Of a stretch of 64,000 nucleotides of DNA, positions 27,607 through 35,428 are shown piece by piece. The notes beneath the pieces were generated by a model. That model was not told the DNA's origin. It was given only the letters and a program-made list of their open reading frames with translations, and did no database searches. The stretch spans positions 1 through 64,000 of the forward strand of contig JANXDU010000003.1 of assembly GCA_025059195.1 (NCBI GenBank), given 5' to 3'. Position 1 is the first letter of the stretch. Each line of letters opens with the position of its first letter. Position numbers and translations under genes: made by a program. The DNA is from Candidatus Bathyarchaeota archaeon (GTDB taxonomy: Archaea; Thermoproteota; Bathyarchaeia; Bathyarchaeales; Bathycorpusculaceae).

Positions 27607-27948
27607 AAATTGTCGTTTAAAGTAATAGTAAAGGATATTTAAAAACTAAGTGCCTGGTCATGCTGTTTCCGAAGCGTGGATGTAGAAAAAGAGCAGTGGT
27701 GGCGTGCCCTTTATTTGCCTTGAAGTAAAAGTGGTTCAACAACGTGCTACGCTTGTTCCTTTAACTAACTCTGCAAGGGTGAGATATTATATCCTTGGGG
27801 ATGCTCAATCTCCAAAGCCTTGTTAAGCATTTGTATAAGCTCTTTTTAGCATTCTCTCCTCCTTCGCACATAACTTTACTAGCCGAACTACCTGTATGTG
27901 TTTTATACAGAACTTTGTTCCAAGAAACTCTGGCTGAAGAGTTTTGAC
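27607..27948. other. Intergenic region with a probable decayed ferritin-like fragment
   Basis: On the minus strand around 27740-27850 one frame reads MLNKALEIEHPQGYNI and another continues YLTLAELVKGTSVAR. Together they resemble the first helices of a ferritin-like domain interrupted by frameshift. No intact gene is present. The right half is promoter-like for the small CxxC protein. Confidence 0.3.
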
Positions 27949-28263
27949 TTAAAAGGTGAGCTGAATTACGAGGTCTGAACCGATCTTCTTCAGCTTTATT
28001 TTTCTAAGCGGCTTTTCTGTTGTTTTATTTAATGGCCTGCCATTTTTGACATCAAATTTTGCGTAGTGAAAGCCGCAAGTTAACACGTAGCCTTCTAGTT
28101 TTCCAAAAAATAGCGGATAACCCATATGTGGGCACCAGTTATCATAAGCGTAAAAATCACCATCAATGTTTATCAGTAAAATTTCAAGGTTATCTACTTT
28201 TACTAGTTTCATCCCGTTTTTAGGAACTTCTTCAACACGTGCCACCTTGATGTATTCACGCAT
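27949..28263 (-). CDS. Rieske-type [2Fe-2S] ferredoxin
   Basis: This 104-residue soluble Rieske domain has both cluster-binding boxes: Cys-Pro-His in DNWCPHMGYPLF and Cys-Gly-Phe-His in GYVLTCGFHYAKFD. It resembles the ferredoxin components of oxygenase or nitrite-reductase systems, but no partner is adjacent. The ATG at 28263 follows GTGAGA and avoids overlap with the transporter gene upstream. It is probably co-transcribed with the ZIP transporter. Confidence 0.92.
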   Translation of the reverse strand: MREYIKVARVEEVPKNGMKLVKVDNLEILLINIDGDFYAYDNWCPHMGYPLFFGKLEGYVLTCGFHYAKFDVKNGRPLNKTTEKPLRKIKLKKIGSDLVIQLTF

Positions 28264-28282
28264 TAATCTCACTTTCTCTATT

Positions 28283-29026
28283 TTATGCAAATAGGCTGTT
28301 CAAGAGCATCATTATCGAGAAGCCGCCTATTAACCCAAAAGTGGCTTTTCTTCCAAACCCTTTCTTATGGCTTTCAGGGATCATCTCATCTATTATAACA
28401 AAAAGCATGGCCCCTGCTGCAAACGCCAAACCCCAAGGCAGGATTGAGTGCGATAAGGATACCAAAATTGCGCCTAGGAGACCCCCAATAGGCTCAACCA
28501 GCCCAGTTAAAGTTGCATATCCAATAGATTTTCTCTTGCTATATTGTTCTCTCAAAAGTGGCAAAGCTACGGCTAAACCCTCTGGAGCATTTTGCAGTCC
28601 AATAGCGCCAGCCACAGCTAAACTGACCGCCACATCGCCGGAACCGGAGCTTATGCCTACCGCAAGCCCTTCAGGAAAATTGTGAATGCTCATCGCAATT
28701 ATAAAAAGCCAGAGTCTTGAAAGCCTTGATGGAGGCCCCTCCGGCCCGGCAACGGGATGGAAATGCGGTACAAGCTGATCAACGGAGTGCACCAATACTG
28801 CTCCTATGATAAAGCTGACCACAGTTATCCATGGACCGCCTAACTCGACCGCAGGAACTAAGAGGCTAAAAATAGCCGCTGCAAGCATGACTCCCGCTGC
28901 AAAACCAAGCATAGCGTCAAGCGTATCGTCAGAGAATTTCTTCTTAAATAGTATCGGAAGCGCTCCTACTCCTGTAGCTAAACCAGCCATCAAACTTGCA
29001 GTGAAACCGAAATAGATCGTATCCAT
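28283..29026 (-). CDS. ZIP-family metal transporter
   Basis: This 247-residue membrane protein probably imports zinc or ferrous iron. It has about eight hydrophobic helices. Helix 4 carries the metal residues in SIHNFPEGLAVGI and helix 5 in IGLQNAPEGLAVALPLL, the ZIP hallmark. A short His-rich loop (LVPHFHPVAG) sits before helix 4. GGGTTG precedes the ATG. Its neighbours include iron-storage and Fe-S proteins, so iron or manganese supply is plausible. Confidence 0.93.
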   Translation of the reverse strand: MDTIYFGFTASLMAGLATGVGALPILFKKKFSDDTLDAMLGFAAGVMLAAAIFSLLVPAVELGGPWITVVSFIIGAVLVHSVDQLVPHFHPVAGPEGPPSRLSRLWLFIIAMSIHNFPEGLAVGISSGSGDVAVSLAVAGAIGLQNAPEGLAVALPLLREQYSKRKSIGYATLTGLVEPIGGLLGAILVSLSHSILPWGLAFAAGAMLFVIIDEMIPESHKKGFGRKATFGLIGGFSIMMLLNSLFA

Positions 29027-29095
29027 TTAACAACCCATTTCTTGATTACAAACTGTAAAATAAAGAGAGGAAGTTGCTGTATGCTTTTATCTTTA

Positions 29096-29674
29096 TTACT
29101 CTATGTGTCTGAACTTTTGTGTATATGGGCCTTCGCCTGGTTTTCTGCGCCTGAAGTGTCCAGACGGCCTTCCTTCAAGGAGTTCCTGGAACCAAGCTTC
29201 ATGCTCAACTTCTTCGTGGAGAATGGCCAGCGACAAGTCATATGTTCTATGGTCTTTGCCACATGTCATGTTGCAGATTTCCGTATAGACTCTAATGGCG
29301 CATCTTTCCGCTTCTAACAAGACTTTAAGTATAGCCTTCAAGTCGCTTGGATCTTTCGGCAAATAGGCTGCTTCACAAGCGGCATCATCATGAAGCTCTC
29401 TTAAATCTCTATAGAGCTCTCCGCCCAGCTCATAAACGCGCGGCACAATGGTTTCAAAATGAAGCCTGTCCTCTAGCCTTGCGTCTTCCACAACCTCTTT
29501 TATTGCTTCACCTTCCAATCCAGTGCAATGCATTCTAAGCAAAGTGTAGTAGTAATAGGTCGTGAATTCAGCGGCAGCAGCCTTCTTCAACTTATCTATC
29601 AACAATTCAACGTCAACGCCCGCTTTTTCAACCATCTCTCTGCCAACATTAGTAGAATATCTCTTACCTGCCAT
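29096..29674 (-). CDS. dpsL: DPSL (Dps-like) ferritin
   Basis: This 192-residue ferritin-like protein likely oxidises and stores iron using peroxide. Ferroxidase residues occur in [30 protein letters not shown] and [18 protein letters not shown] paired-cysteine region, [20 protein letters not shown], matches the DPSL subgroup known from Sulfolobus and Pyrococcus. The start at 29674 is behind a perfect AGGAGGTGA. Upstream codons in the longer frame lie in the leader. It faces a PerR-like regulator across a shared promoter. Confidence 0.9.
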   Translation of the reverse strand: MAGKRYSTNVGREMVEKAGVDVELLIDKLKKAAAAEFTTYYYYTLLRMHCTGLEGEAIKEVVEDARLEDRLHFETIVPRVYELGGELYRDLRELHDDAACEAAYLPKDPSDLKAILKVLLEAERCAIRVYTEICNMTCGKDHRTYDLSLAILHEEVEHEAWFQELLEGRPSGHFRRRKPGEGPYTQKFRHIE

Positions 29675-29741
29675 ATTTTCACCTCCTCCCATCTTTACTT
29701 TTTTAAAAAACAATTTATCATTTGCCGAAACTTTATTTAAG

Positions 29742-29760
29742 AATAATTATTACCTAATAA
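29742..29760. promoter_or_regulatory. Overlapping inverted repeats between DPSL and PerR genes
   Basis: AATAATTATT (29742-29751) and TTATTA-CC-TAATAA (29747-29760) are perfect overlapping palindromes a few bases before the regulator ATG at 29767. The TTTATTTAA just left of them can serve as TATA box in both directions. Fur/PerR proteins bind AT-rich inverted repeats of this kind, so this is the likely operator for both genes. Confidence 0.6.
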
Positions 29761-29766
29761 CTAATC

Positions 29767-30210
29767 ATGACCACATTTTTCCACGAGAAAAAATCGTTAA
29801 ATTCAATAATTGAAGCGCTTAGAAAAAAGGGATACAAGGCAACACCGCAAAGAATAGCAGTGTGTAGGTATGCCCTTCAAAGCCCAACGCATCCAACGGC
29901 CAAAGCCATTTACCAAAAAGTAAGGGAGGAATACCCAACAATAAGCCTTGCAACGGTTTACAAAACCCTAAAAGTTCTTAAAGAACTTGATTTAATCCAA
30001 GAGTTGCCGTTTTTCCAGGGGCAAACGCGATTTGACCCTAATGTAAACCCGCACATAAACATGGTCTGTTTGAAATGTGGCAAAATCATTGATTTAAACA
30101 ACACTGAGGTAGGAATTTTTATCCAGAAATTAGCTCAGTCGGCCAAATTCCGTTTAAAGGGACAGAGATTAGACATTTACGGATTTTGTGAAAAGTGTTT
30201 TAAAGGCTAA
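29767..30210 (+). CDS. perR: Fur/PerR-family metal-dependent regulator
   Basis: This 147-residue DNA-binding repressor has an N-terminal winged helix (KGYKATPQRIAVCRYALQSP, then ISLATVYKTLKVLKEL). The C-terminal dimer domain has two CxxC pairs (MVCLKCGKIIDLN and GFCEKCFKG) for structural zinc. The regulatory site retains His in THPTA, Asp in RFDPN and His in PHINMVC. One position that is often His is Asn here. Divergence from DPSL across a palindrome indicates that it controls iron or peroxide defence and itself. Peroxide sensing rather than iron sensing is inferred. Confidence 0.9.
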   Translation: MTTFFHEKKSLNSIIEALRKKGYKATPQRIAVCRYALQSPTHPTAKAIYQKVREEYPTISLATVYKTLKVLKELDLIQELPFFQGQTRFDPNVNPHINMVCLKCGKIIDLNNTEVGIFIQKLAQSAKFRLKGQRLDIYGFCEKCFKG

Positions 30211-30286
30211 CTTGAAGCCATCCAAAGTTCTCTTTTTAGGGATACGCAAATAAAATCTTGCCTTTGTATATGGACAAAATACACCG

Positions 30287-30895
30287 CTAGCAACCACGGC
30301 CTTTATCTGACTCGAAATGTTTTTTGAATATTTTGCAAATGTCCTCAGGCTTTTCTATTATGGAAACCCCTTTCATTTTAGCTAGCTTCTTGACGTGTTC
30401 CACGTCTTCTTTTCTAACCATCAGTTTCAGCTCCTTACCGCTTGGAAGCTTGGTATAAACAACTCCTTCTTTGTAGTCTGAAGGCATTATGTATACGGGA
30501 ACAAAAGCTTTCAAAGCCATGATTGCTGAGTTACTAATTAAACTATCCGCTATTCCCATTGAAATTTTCGCTACAGTGTTAGATGTTGCCGGAGCGATTA
30601 ACAGAAACTCAAATTTTCCAGTTTGCAACTGACCAGCCAAGAATGGCGTATTAGAATCAACCTCAACGAAAACTCTGTTAAAAGTATCCTTCAAGGTATT
30701 GCCTAATCTATACCATTTTATAACTTGCTCTCCAGCCTTGGAAAGGTAGACGTTAATATCCACTAAATTTTGATATTGCACTTTTATCTTCTTCATAACT
30801 TCAATGGTTTCGGTTAGTCTGTCCCCGCTTCCAGTGATTCCCCAAGCCACCTTCTTTTTCTTCACTGCGCTTTCCATATTTGCACAAGCCATCAT
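30287..30895 (-). CDS. afpA: Archaeoflavoprotein AfpA
   Basis: This 202-residue protein belongs to the flavoprotein (HFCD-like) fold. It has an N-terminal KKVAWGITGSGDRLTETIEV and LLIAPATSNTVAKISMGIAD, the FMN-binding loop of the family. Archaeoglobus AfpA accepts electrons from ferredoxin and reduces an adjacent iron-sulfur flavoprotein. The same pair is present here, with the partner ending where this gene starts (four-base overlap), so the electron chain is probably conserved. Confidence 0.88.
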   Translation of the reverse strand: MMACANMESAVKKKKVAWGITGSGDRLTETIEVMKKIKVQYQNLVDINVYLSKAGEQVIKWYRLGNTLKDTFNRVFVEVDSNTPFLAGQLQTGKFEFLLIAPATSNTVAKISMGIADSLISNSAIMALKAFVPVYIMPSDYKEGVVYTKLPSGKELKLMVRKEDVEHVKKLAKMKGVSIIEKPEDICKIFKKHFESDKGRGC

Positions 30896-31485
30896 AATTT
30901 AATTTTTTCAAAATGTTTTAGGGCTTCTGCAAATTTTTTCACGGATTTCTTAAGGCTTTTAAATCCTTCCTCGTCGTTTTTAACAGCTTCTAAAGAGTCT
31001 TTTGACCAGAAAGTTGCACCTAAATTCGCTCCAAAGGCGCCCCCACTCACGGGGATAATTCCATTAAGAATATAAAAAGTCAAGATCTGCTGTATAGCCA
31101 GCTCCTGTCCTCCTATCCTATCGCCCCCCACGGCAATAGCCATGCCCACTTTATACCTAAAAACGTTAGGGTCAGCTGCAGTAAGAGCCCTGCACCTATC
31201 CATAACAGCTTTTAACTGCGCACTAACCCCACCGTTGTAGACAGGTGTAGCGATAATGACGCCATTGGCAGCCTTGAGAAGATCATAAAGCGTTGCCATG
31301 TCATCAGCAACCCTGCACTTCTTATGTTTTAAACAATAGTCACAGTGTGTACAAAAGCCAATGTTTTTTCCCCTAACGGTGAAAAATTCCGTCTGAAAAC
31401 CCATTTCATTTAACAAATTTAGCGCTTTCATGGTAACGTACTCTGTGGCTTTTTTCCGCGGGCTTCCGCATAAACCTACTATCAT
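30892..31485 (-). CDS. isf: Iron-sulfur flavoprotein (Isf family)
   Basis: This 197-residue FMN protein of the NADPH-dependent reductase fold carries a compact cluster motif. LCGSPRKKATEYVTMKAL binds the flavin phosphate, GFCTHCDYCLKHKKC supplies the closely spaced Cys of a [4Fe-4S] cluster, and IATPVYNGGVSAQLKAVMDR contacts the flavin. Family members reduce peroxide or oxygen in methane-producing archaea. AGGTGATG precedes the ATG and GTTTTTATAC about 35 bases upstream is a TATA candidate. It forms an operon with AfpA. Confidence 0.92.
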   Translation of the reverse strand: MIVGLCGSPRKKATEYVTMKALNLLNEMGFQTEFFTVRGKNIGFCTHCDYCLKHKKCRVADDMATLYDLLKAANGVIIATPVYNGGVSAQLKAVMDRCRALTAADPNVFRYKVGMAIAVGGDRIGGQELAIQQILTFYILNGIIPVSGGAFGANLGATFWSKDSLEAVKNDEEGFKSLKKSVKKFAEALKHFEKIKL

Positions 31486-31589
31486 GACTCATCACCTGAA
31501 ACATCGCTGTCGAAGTATAAAAACATGCTAAATTTCAGCTGGAGGCACACCGGTTTTCTATTTACGCTAAAACAGCTACTCGCTCTTTA

Positions 31590-32522
31590 CTAATTTAGTA
31601 TCTCCAGTAACAGAAGCCACAAGTTTAGGTATAACCCGGCAGCTAACGATGAGACTAAAATAAGCGACGCCATTGTTTCCTTATGAAAATTGTAACGTTC
31701 ACTTAAAATCATATTTGAAATAGCTACCGGTGCACCATGCATGACCAGTATTATTGTCCTTTCCGTAGGGGTAATTTTGAGCCAAGCGGCAATTAACAAC
31801 GCTAATGTTGGTAGGACGACAGCCCTCAAAAGACTGAACTTGAATCCATCAACGATATTCACATATTTTCTTCCATAAAAGAAGACTCCAAGCATGAATA
31901 TTGCCACAGTTGCCGTTGTTGCTCCCAGCATCCGCAACGGAATCGCTATAGGTAAAGGAATTTTGATCTTAAGGGTAGACAACACAAAGCCTATCACAAT
32001 AGAGCCAACAAGCGGGTTCCTTGAAAGCTTTTTTACGACTTGTCCAACGCTTTCAGATAAATTGGATTTTTCCATGTGGTGTAATTCCAAAACGATAATG
32101 GAAATGGGAACTCCGATTATGGATATGGATGCCGCCGAAAGTGTTGCCAAGGCAACTTCGTTGGGAAAAGCCAGCATTATAAACGGTATTCCAAAAAATG
32201 CCAAACTGCCAAAAACTGTGCTAACTATCAAAAGATATAGGGTTTCCTTTGAGAACTTAAAAACCCTATAAAGGAGCAAATAAATGGCCGTCATTAGGAC
32301 TATTGGAAATTGGCCGGTAAAAATAAAGATTAGCCTCTCAGGAGAAAAATCAACCTCGGCTAGATCTGTAATAAAAAGGGCGGGCAAAGCAAAATAATAG
32401 ACATATGCGCTAAAAACTCGTTCATCTCCATGCTTTAAAAAGCCAAACTTTCTGGAAATATACCCAAAGAATATTAAGGAAAGGATGGTTACTGTAGTGC
32501 GAAGGGCCACATCTCCGCCCAT
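31590..32522 (-). CDS. AEC-family (auxin efflux carrier-like) transporter
   Basis: This membrane protein of about 310 residues has roughly ten hydrophobic helices. Two halves are separated by a polar loop (ELHHMEKSNLSESVGQVVKK). The segments FALPALFITDLAEVDFSP and GTP-free helices near MHGAPVAISNMIL are typical of the AEC family, which exports small organic anions. The ATG at 32522 has GGAGAA nine bases upstream. The frame could extend ten codons further. Substrate unknown. Confidence 0.85.
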   Translation of the reverse strand: MGGDVALRTTVTILSLIFFGYISRKFGFLKHGDERVFSAYVYYFALPALFITDLAEVDFSPERLIFIFTGQFPIVLMTAIYLLLYRVFKFSKETLYLLIVSTVFGSLAFFGIPFIMLAFPNEVALATLSAASISIIGVPISIIVLELHHMEKSNLSESVGQVVKKLSRNPLVGSIVIGFVLSTLKIKIPLPIAIPLRMLGATTATVAIFMLGVFFYGRKYVNIVDGFKFSLLRAVVLPTLALLIAAWLKITPTERTIILVMHGAPVAISNMILSERYNFHKETMASLILVSSLAAGLYLNLWLLLLEILN

Positions 32523-32561
32523 TTGGATCAATTCTCCAGAAAAAGATGTCATTAGAGATTT

Positions 32562-32795
32562 CTAAAGATTTCCATGCTTAAACTTAAAATTACTGAGCTT
32601 TTTATGGTCAAACAAGCTCATTTTGCTTTGGCAAAGGTTTAGAATAACGAATGGAGAACTCGCATCAACCCTCAAAATACACACACCATAATTTTCTCCT
32701 TCCGGAAAAGGAACACTTTCATCAATACTTTTCGTAACCCCATCCACATTTCTCGAAAATAACCCCACCATTAATTCTTCGTAACTCACCTCCAC
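32562..32795 (-). CDS. Doubtful small ORF upstream of the AEC carrier
   Basis: A 77-codon frame starts with GTG at 32795 and contains EGENYGVCILRVDASSPFVI. No ribosome site fits the start well, and another frame of the same strand through 32700-32900 also encodes a protein-like peptide (WDALSAWTFLHGKIPRELAD). I suspect both are pieces of one decayed gene. Confidence 0.25.
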   Translation of the reverse strand: MEVSYEELMVGLFSRNVDGVTKSIDESVPFPEGENYGVCILRVDASSPFVILNLCQSKMSLFDHKKLSNFKFKHGNL

Positions 32796-32961
32796 CTTTG
32801 AAACAAAAATCTAACAACAAAGCCAACTCATCCGCCAATTCCCTCGGAATCTTACCATGCAAAAAGGTCCATGCTGATAAGGCATCCCAATTATAGTTTC
32901 CAAAGAAAAATTAGCCCTAAACGGTAAAACAGGCAAGACAAAGACTTAAAACGGAAAAAGA

Positions 32962-33018
32962 ATGGAGTTTGCTGAGAAATCTCCGCAAGGAGGGGGTTCA
33001 AATCCCGTCCCGGAATCC
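32962..33018 (+). tRNA. Truncated tRNA-like 3' fragment (class II type)
   Basis: The order resembles the 3' half of a long-variable-arm tRNA: a possible loop TTGCTGA, a variable-arm hairpin CTCC-GCAA-GGAG, a T arm with the loop TTCAAAT flanked by GGG/CCC, and an acceptor-like TCCCGGAA. No 5' half (D arm and matching acceptor strand) is upstream, one T-stem pair is mismatched, and the anticodon stem does not pair. It is therefore a fragment, not an intact gene. The loop would fit tRNA-Ser(GCT), but that is weak. Confidence 0.35.
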
Positions 33019-33159
33019 TTGCAGAAATCATGTAGGCGTCAAGGCACTTCCATGCTAAAGATTCAAATAAAATGTCATCTCCTTCTCAAGCCTTACTGTG
33101 TGTAAGACTTGGTTTTTGTTAATAAAAGAAGGAAGTTTATCCTTAACTATCAGTGTTGG

Positions 33160-34353
33160 CTATGTTATTGTTAGCTGTTCAAGGTTTTTTGGATAATATG
33201 TGATGAGTTCGCATCCATCCTTTGTTATTAGCACCGTGTCTGAGTGGCGGAACCCGGCGAATCCAACCTCGTATATGCCTGGCTCACAGCTTACCACCAT
33301 TCCAGCCATTAGCTTTTCCCTGTTCCCGATGTCAAGCCATGGAGGTTCATGGCCTTCTAGGCCTAGCCCATGGCCGGTGTGGTGTCTAACCATGTGGGTT
33401 AGTCCAGCTTTTTTGAAAACGTCCATTGAAGCCTTGTCAACTTCGCTGCATTCAACGCCTTCCCTCATCGCTTGGATGGCTGCTTCCTGGGCTTCAACCA
33501 TGAATTGGAAGTAGCGTTTCTGTTTGGCGGAAGGCATGCCCACTATCATGGTGCGTTCAAGTTCGCAGCTGTATCCACCTATTTCCACGGCTGCCTCGGC
33601 TATTAGGACATCGCCGCTCTTGATTCTATGTCTTGTTCCAATAGCGTGGGGGATAGCGCTCATTTCGCCAATTTGCCCTCTAAACCCAGCGGAGACTGGA
33701 AAGATGTTTTTTAAAGGCTCGAAATCGACGCCTAAAGTTTTCTTCATTATGCTAGTGGTTTCCAGTGATGCTGCTAGGGCTACCTCCACGTCCCAAGAGC
33801 CTTCCGTAGCATATTCCTGTAACAGCGAAACCGCCAAGTTCGCCCACTTCGCGCTTTCCTTTATTAAGGCGATTTCAGCCGGCGACTTGATGAGCCGCAT
33901 TTTTGGCACGAGATCAGCCATGTCCACAAACTTTGCTTCTGGCAGTTTCTGCGTTATAGGCGGCCCCTTATACCCCCACATGCCAGTGGCTCCAGCCTTG
34001 TTGTCTATACCGATACGTTTTTTGGCTAATCCCATTTCTTTTAGGAATTCGGCGAAATGTTCTATAGGGTGTTTTTCGCCGGGATAGTCAAGGTAGGTTT
34101 CAACTTTCTCAATAATCCTTGTTTTCAAGGGGACATGGTCTTTCTCCAGCAGAGGCCCCATGAAGGTTATTCTCCCGTCCAATGGGATGACTAAGGCCGC
34201 CGGCCTCTCAGTGGGTATGAAAGAGTACCCAGTTAAGTAAAATATGCTCGTAGGGTTTGTCAAATAAAGGGCGTCGAGGCCTCTTCGCTTTAAAACTTTT
34301 CTGACTTTTTCTATGCGTTTTTTATATTCGCTTTCACTTATTGAAAGCTCCAT
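33160..34353 (-). CDS. M24 (Xaa-Pro peptidase/creatinase-fold) protein with altered metal site
   Basis: This 397-residue protein has an N-terminal creatinase-type domain and a C-terminal pita-bread domain starting around residue 165. The histidine motif RHHTGHGLGLEGHEPP and SCEPGIYEVG are intact. At the usual ligand positions the two Asp are replaced by Glu (AEAAVEIGGYSCELERT) and the last Glu is in a GFRHSDT context where Ser stands in its place. It may therefore be a metal-free creatinase- or ectoine-hydrolase-like enzyme, or use a modified site. Annotation as Xaa-Pro aminopeptidase should be taken as fold only. Confidence 0.85.
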   Translation of the reverse strand: MELSISESEYKKRIEKVRKVLKRRGLDALYLTNPTSIFYLTGYSFIPTERPAALVIPLDGRITFMGPLLEKDHVPLKTRIIEKVETYLDYPGEKHPIEHFAEFLKEMGLAKKRIGIDNKAGATGMWGYKGPPITQKLPEAKFVDMADLVPKMRLIKSPAEIALIKESAKWANLAVSLLQEYATEGSWDVEVALAASLETTSIMKKTLGVDFEPLKNIFPVSAGFRGQIGEMSAIPHAIGTRHRIKSGDVLIAEAAVEIGGYSCELERTMIVGMPSAKQKRYFQFMVEAQEAAIQAMREGVECSEVDKASMDVFKKAGLTHMVRHHTGHGLGLEGHEPPWLDIGNREKLMAGMVVSCEPGIYEVGFAGFRHSDTVLITKDGCELITYYPKNLEQLTIT

Positions 34354-34471
34354 AAACAGTTCCCTCTAATATTAAAGCTGGTATTTCTTGCTGTGGAGTT
34401 AAATGCTTTTCCAAAATTTTGGTTAGACTTATTAAAGCTAAGCCAATAAAAGGACAGTTTGGCGGTTAAAT

Positions 34472-34938
34472 TTGGCGAAAGCCTCTAAAAAACCTAAAGA
34501 GCTTAACCAAAAACTTTTAGAATCCGCCTTGAAGGGGAAAACTTTGATTGTTACTGGTATATGCTCCAGCAGCCCTACCGCGCCGTTGGCGTCCGCGAAG
34601 TTCAAAGAGCCTTAAAGTTTTCCAGTCCAAGCATAGCGGTTCATCACCTTGAAAAACTGGAGGAGCTCGGCCTCGTTAAGAAGAAGCCGACGGGCGATTA
34701 CGTGTTGAAGGAAGAGGTTAAAATTGGAATTTTACAGTTTTTCACCCGTGTGGGCCGCTTCATGGTTCCCCCCTACCTGTTCTATTCGGTTCTTTTCACA
34801 ATCATGCTAACCACTTATACTGCCTTATGCTTTTTGAGCCAAGTTTGGCCAAACCTTTATGCCTTCATGTTTGGGCTTATCGCCATTGCAGCCTTCTGGA
34901 TTGAAACAATTCGCATTTGGAGGGCAAAACCATTTTGA
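34472..34938 (+). pseudogene. Winged-helix membrane regulator gene with one frameshift
   Basis: A frame from TTG at 34472 (after GGCGGTT) encodes LNQKLLESALKGKTLIV and then loses sense. From about 34550 another frame continues WYMLQQPYRAVGVREVQ, a winged-helix DNA-binding domain (FSSPSIAVHHLEKLEELGLV) followed by two membrane helices to the stop at 34938. Adding one base near 34548 joins them into a protein of about 155 residues. The downstream part alone, from the ATG at 34561, is 125 residues and could still be translated. It may be a sequencing error. Membrane-tethered winged-helix regulators are common in archaea. Confidence 0.6.
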
Positions 34939-35002
34939 GAACTGTTCTAAGATCTAGCTTTAAAAGGCTGAAAACCTTTAAAAGCCATGAGGCGAGGATC
35001 CC

Positions 35003-35308
35003 TTGAAAAAGAGTTTAGCTTATTCCTTGATTGCAGTGTTTGTTGGAATGCTGGTAGTTGTGGTTCCGCTTTTTCTTGTGCCAGCCGTAGACATGGGTTT
35101 GGAAGCCAAGTTTTTGCCTCAATTCATCCCGGAGAAGATGAGAAGCCTTGAAGAGATTTCTGGACTAGGCTTGGCGGTGGCTCTAGCCAAATATTACATT
35201 GTTAGAGCTAGGCTTTTTCATTGGCTTTCCCTTTGTTCCAGTTTTGGTACAATAATGTTCTAGACCCTTGGCATTACAGGCTTCATTTTATGTAAAATTT
35301 TTCGGTGA
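35003..35308 (+). pseudogene. Broken small membrane-protein gene
   Basis: From TTG at 35003 (GAGG upstream) a frame encodes an N-terminal membrane helix and FIPEKMRSLEEISGLGLAVA. It then goes out of frame after YIVRARLF. Other frames continue IGFPFVPVLVQ and later TLGITGFILCKIFR, ending at 35308. The intact form would be about 100 residues with three to four helices. At least two indels are needed. It follows the frameshifted winged-helix gene and may have formed a two-gene unit with it. Confidence 0.5.
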
Positions 35309-35428
35309 AAGCCTATAATGGATTAGAAGAAAGGTATACACTTCTCGTCTGGAAAACTTGCTAAAGAAGCTAAAAGGCAAGCCTATGTTGAATAACTGTT
35401 AAAGCTTGATCTTCCTTTGCACTTCTTT

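Larger units (their letters stand above)
32523..33159. other. Gene-poor 600-base stretch holding relics
   Basis: Besides the doubtful ORF, the minus strand at about 32700-32900 shows a helical peptide frame (IPRELADELALLLDF) without a start codon, ending in a stop near 32710. At 32962-33018 on the plus strand is a tRNA-like 3' segment. The remainder is A-rich. This looks like a decayed insertion point rather than functional genes. Confidence 0.4.
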
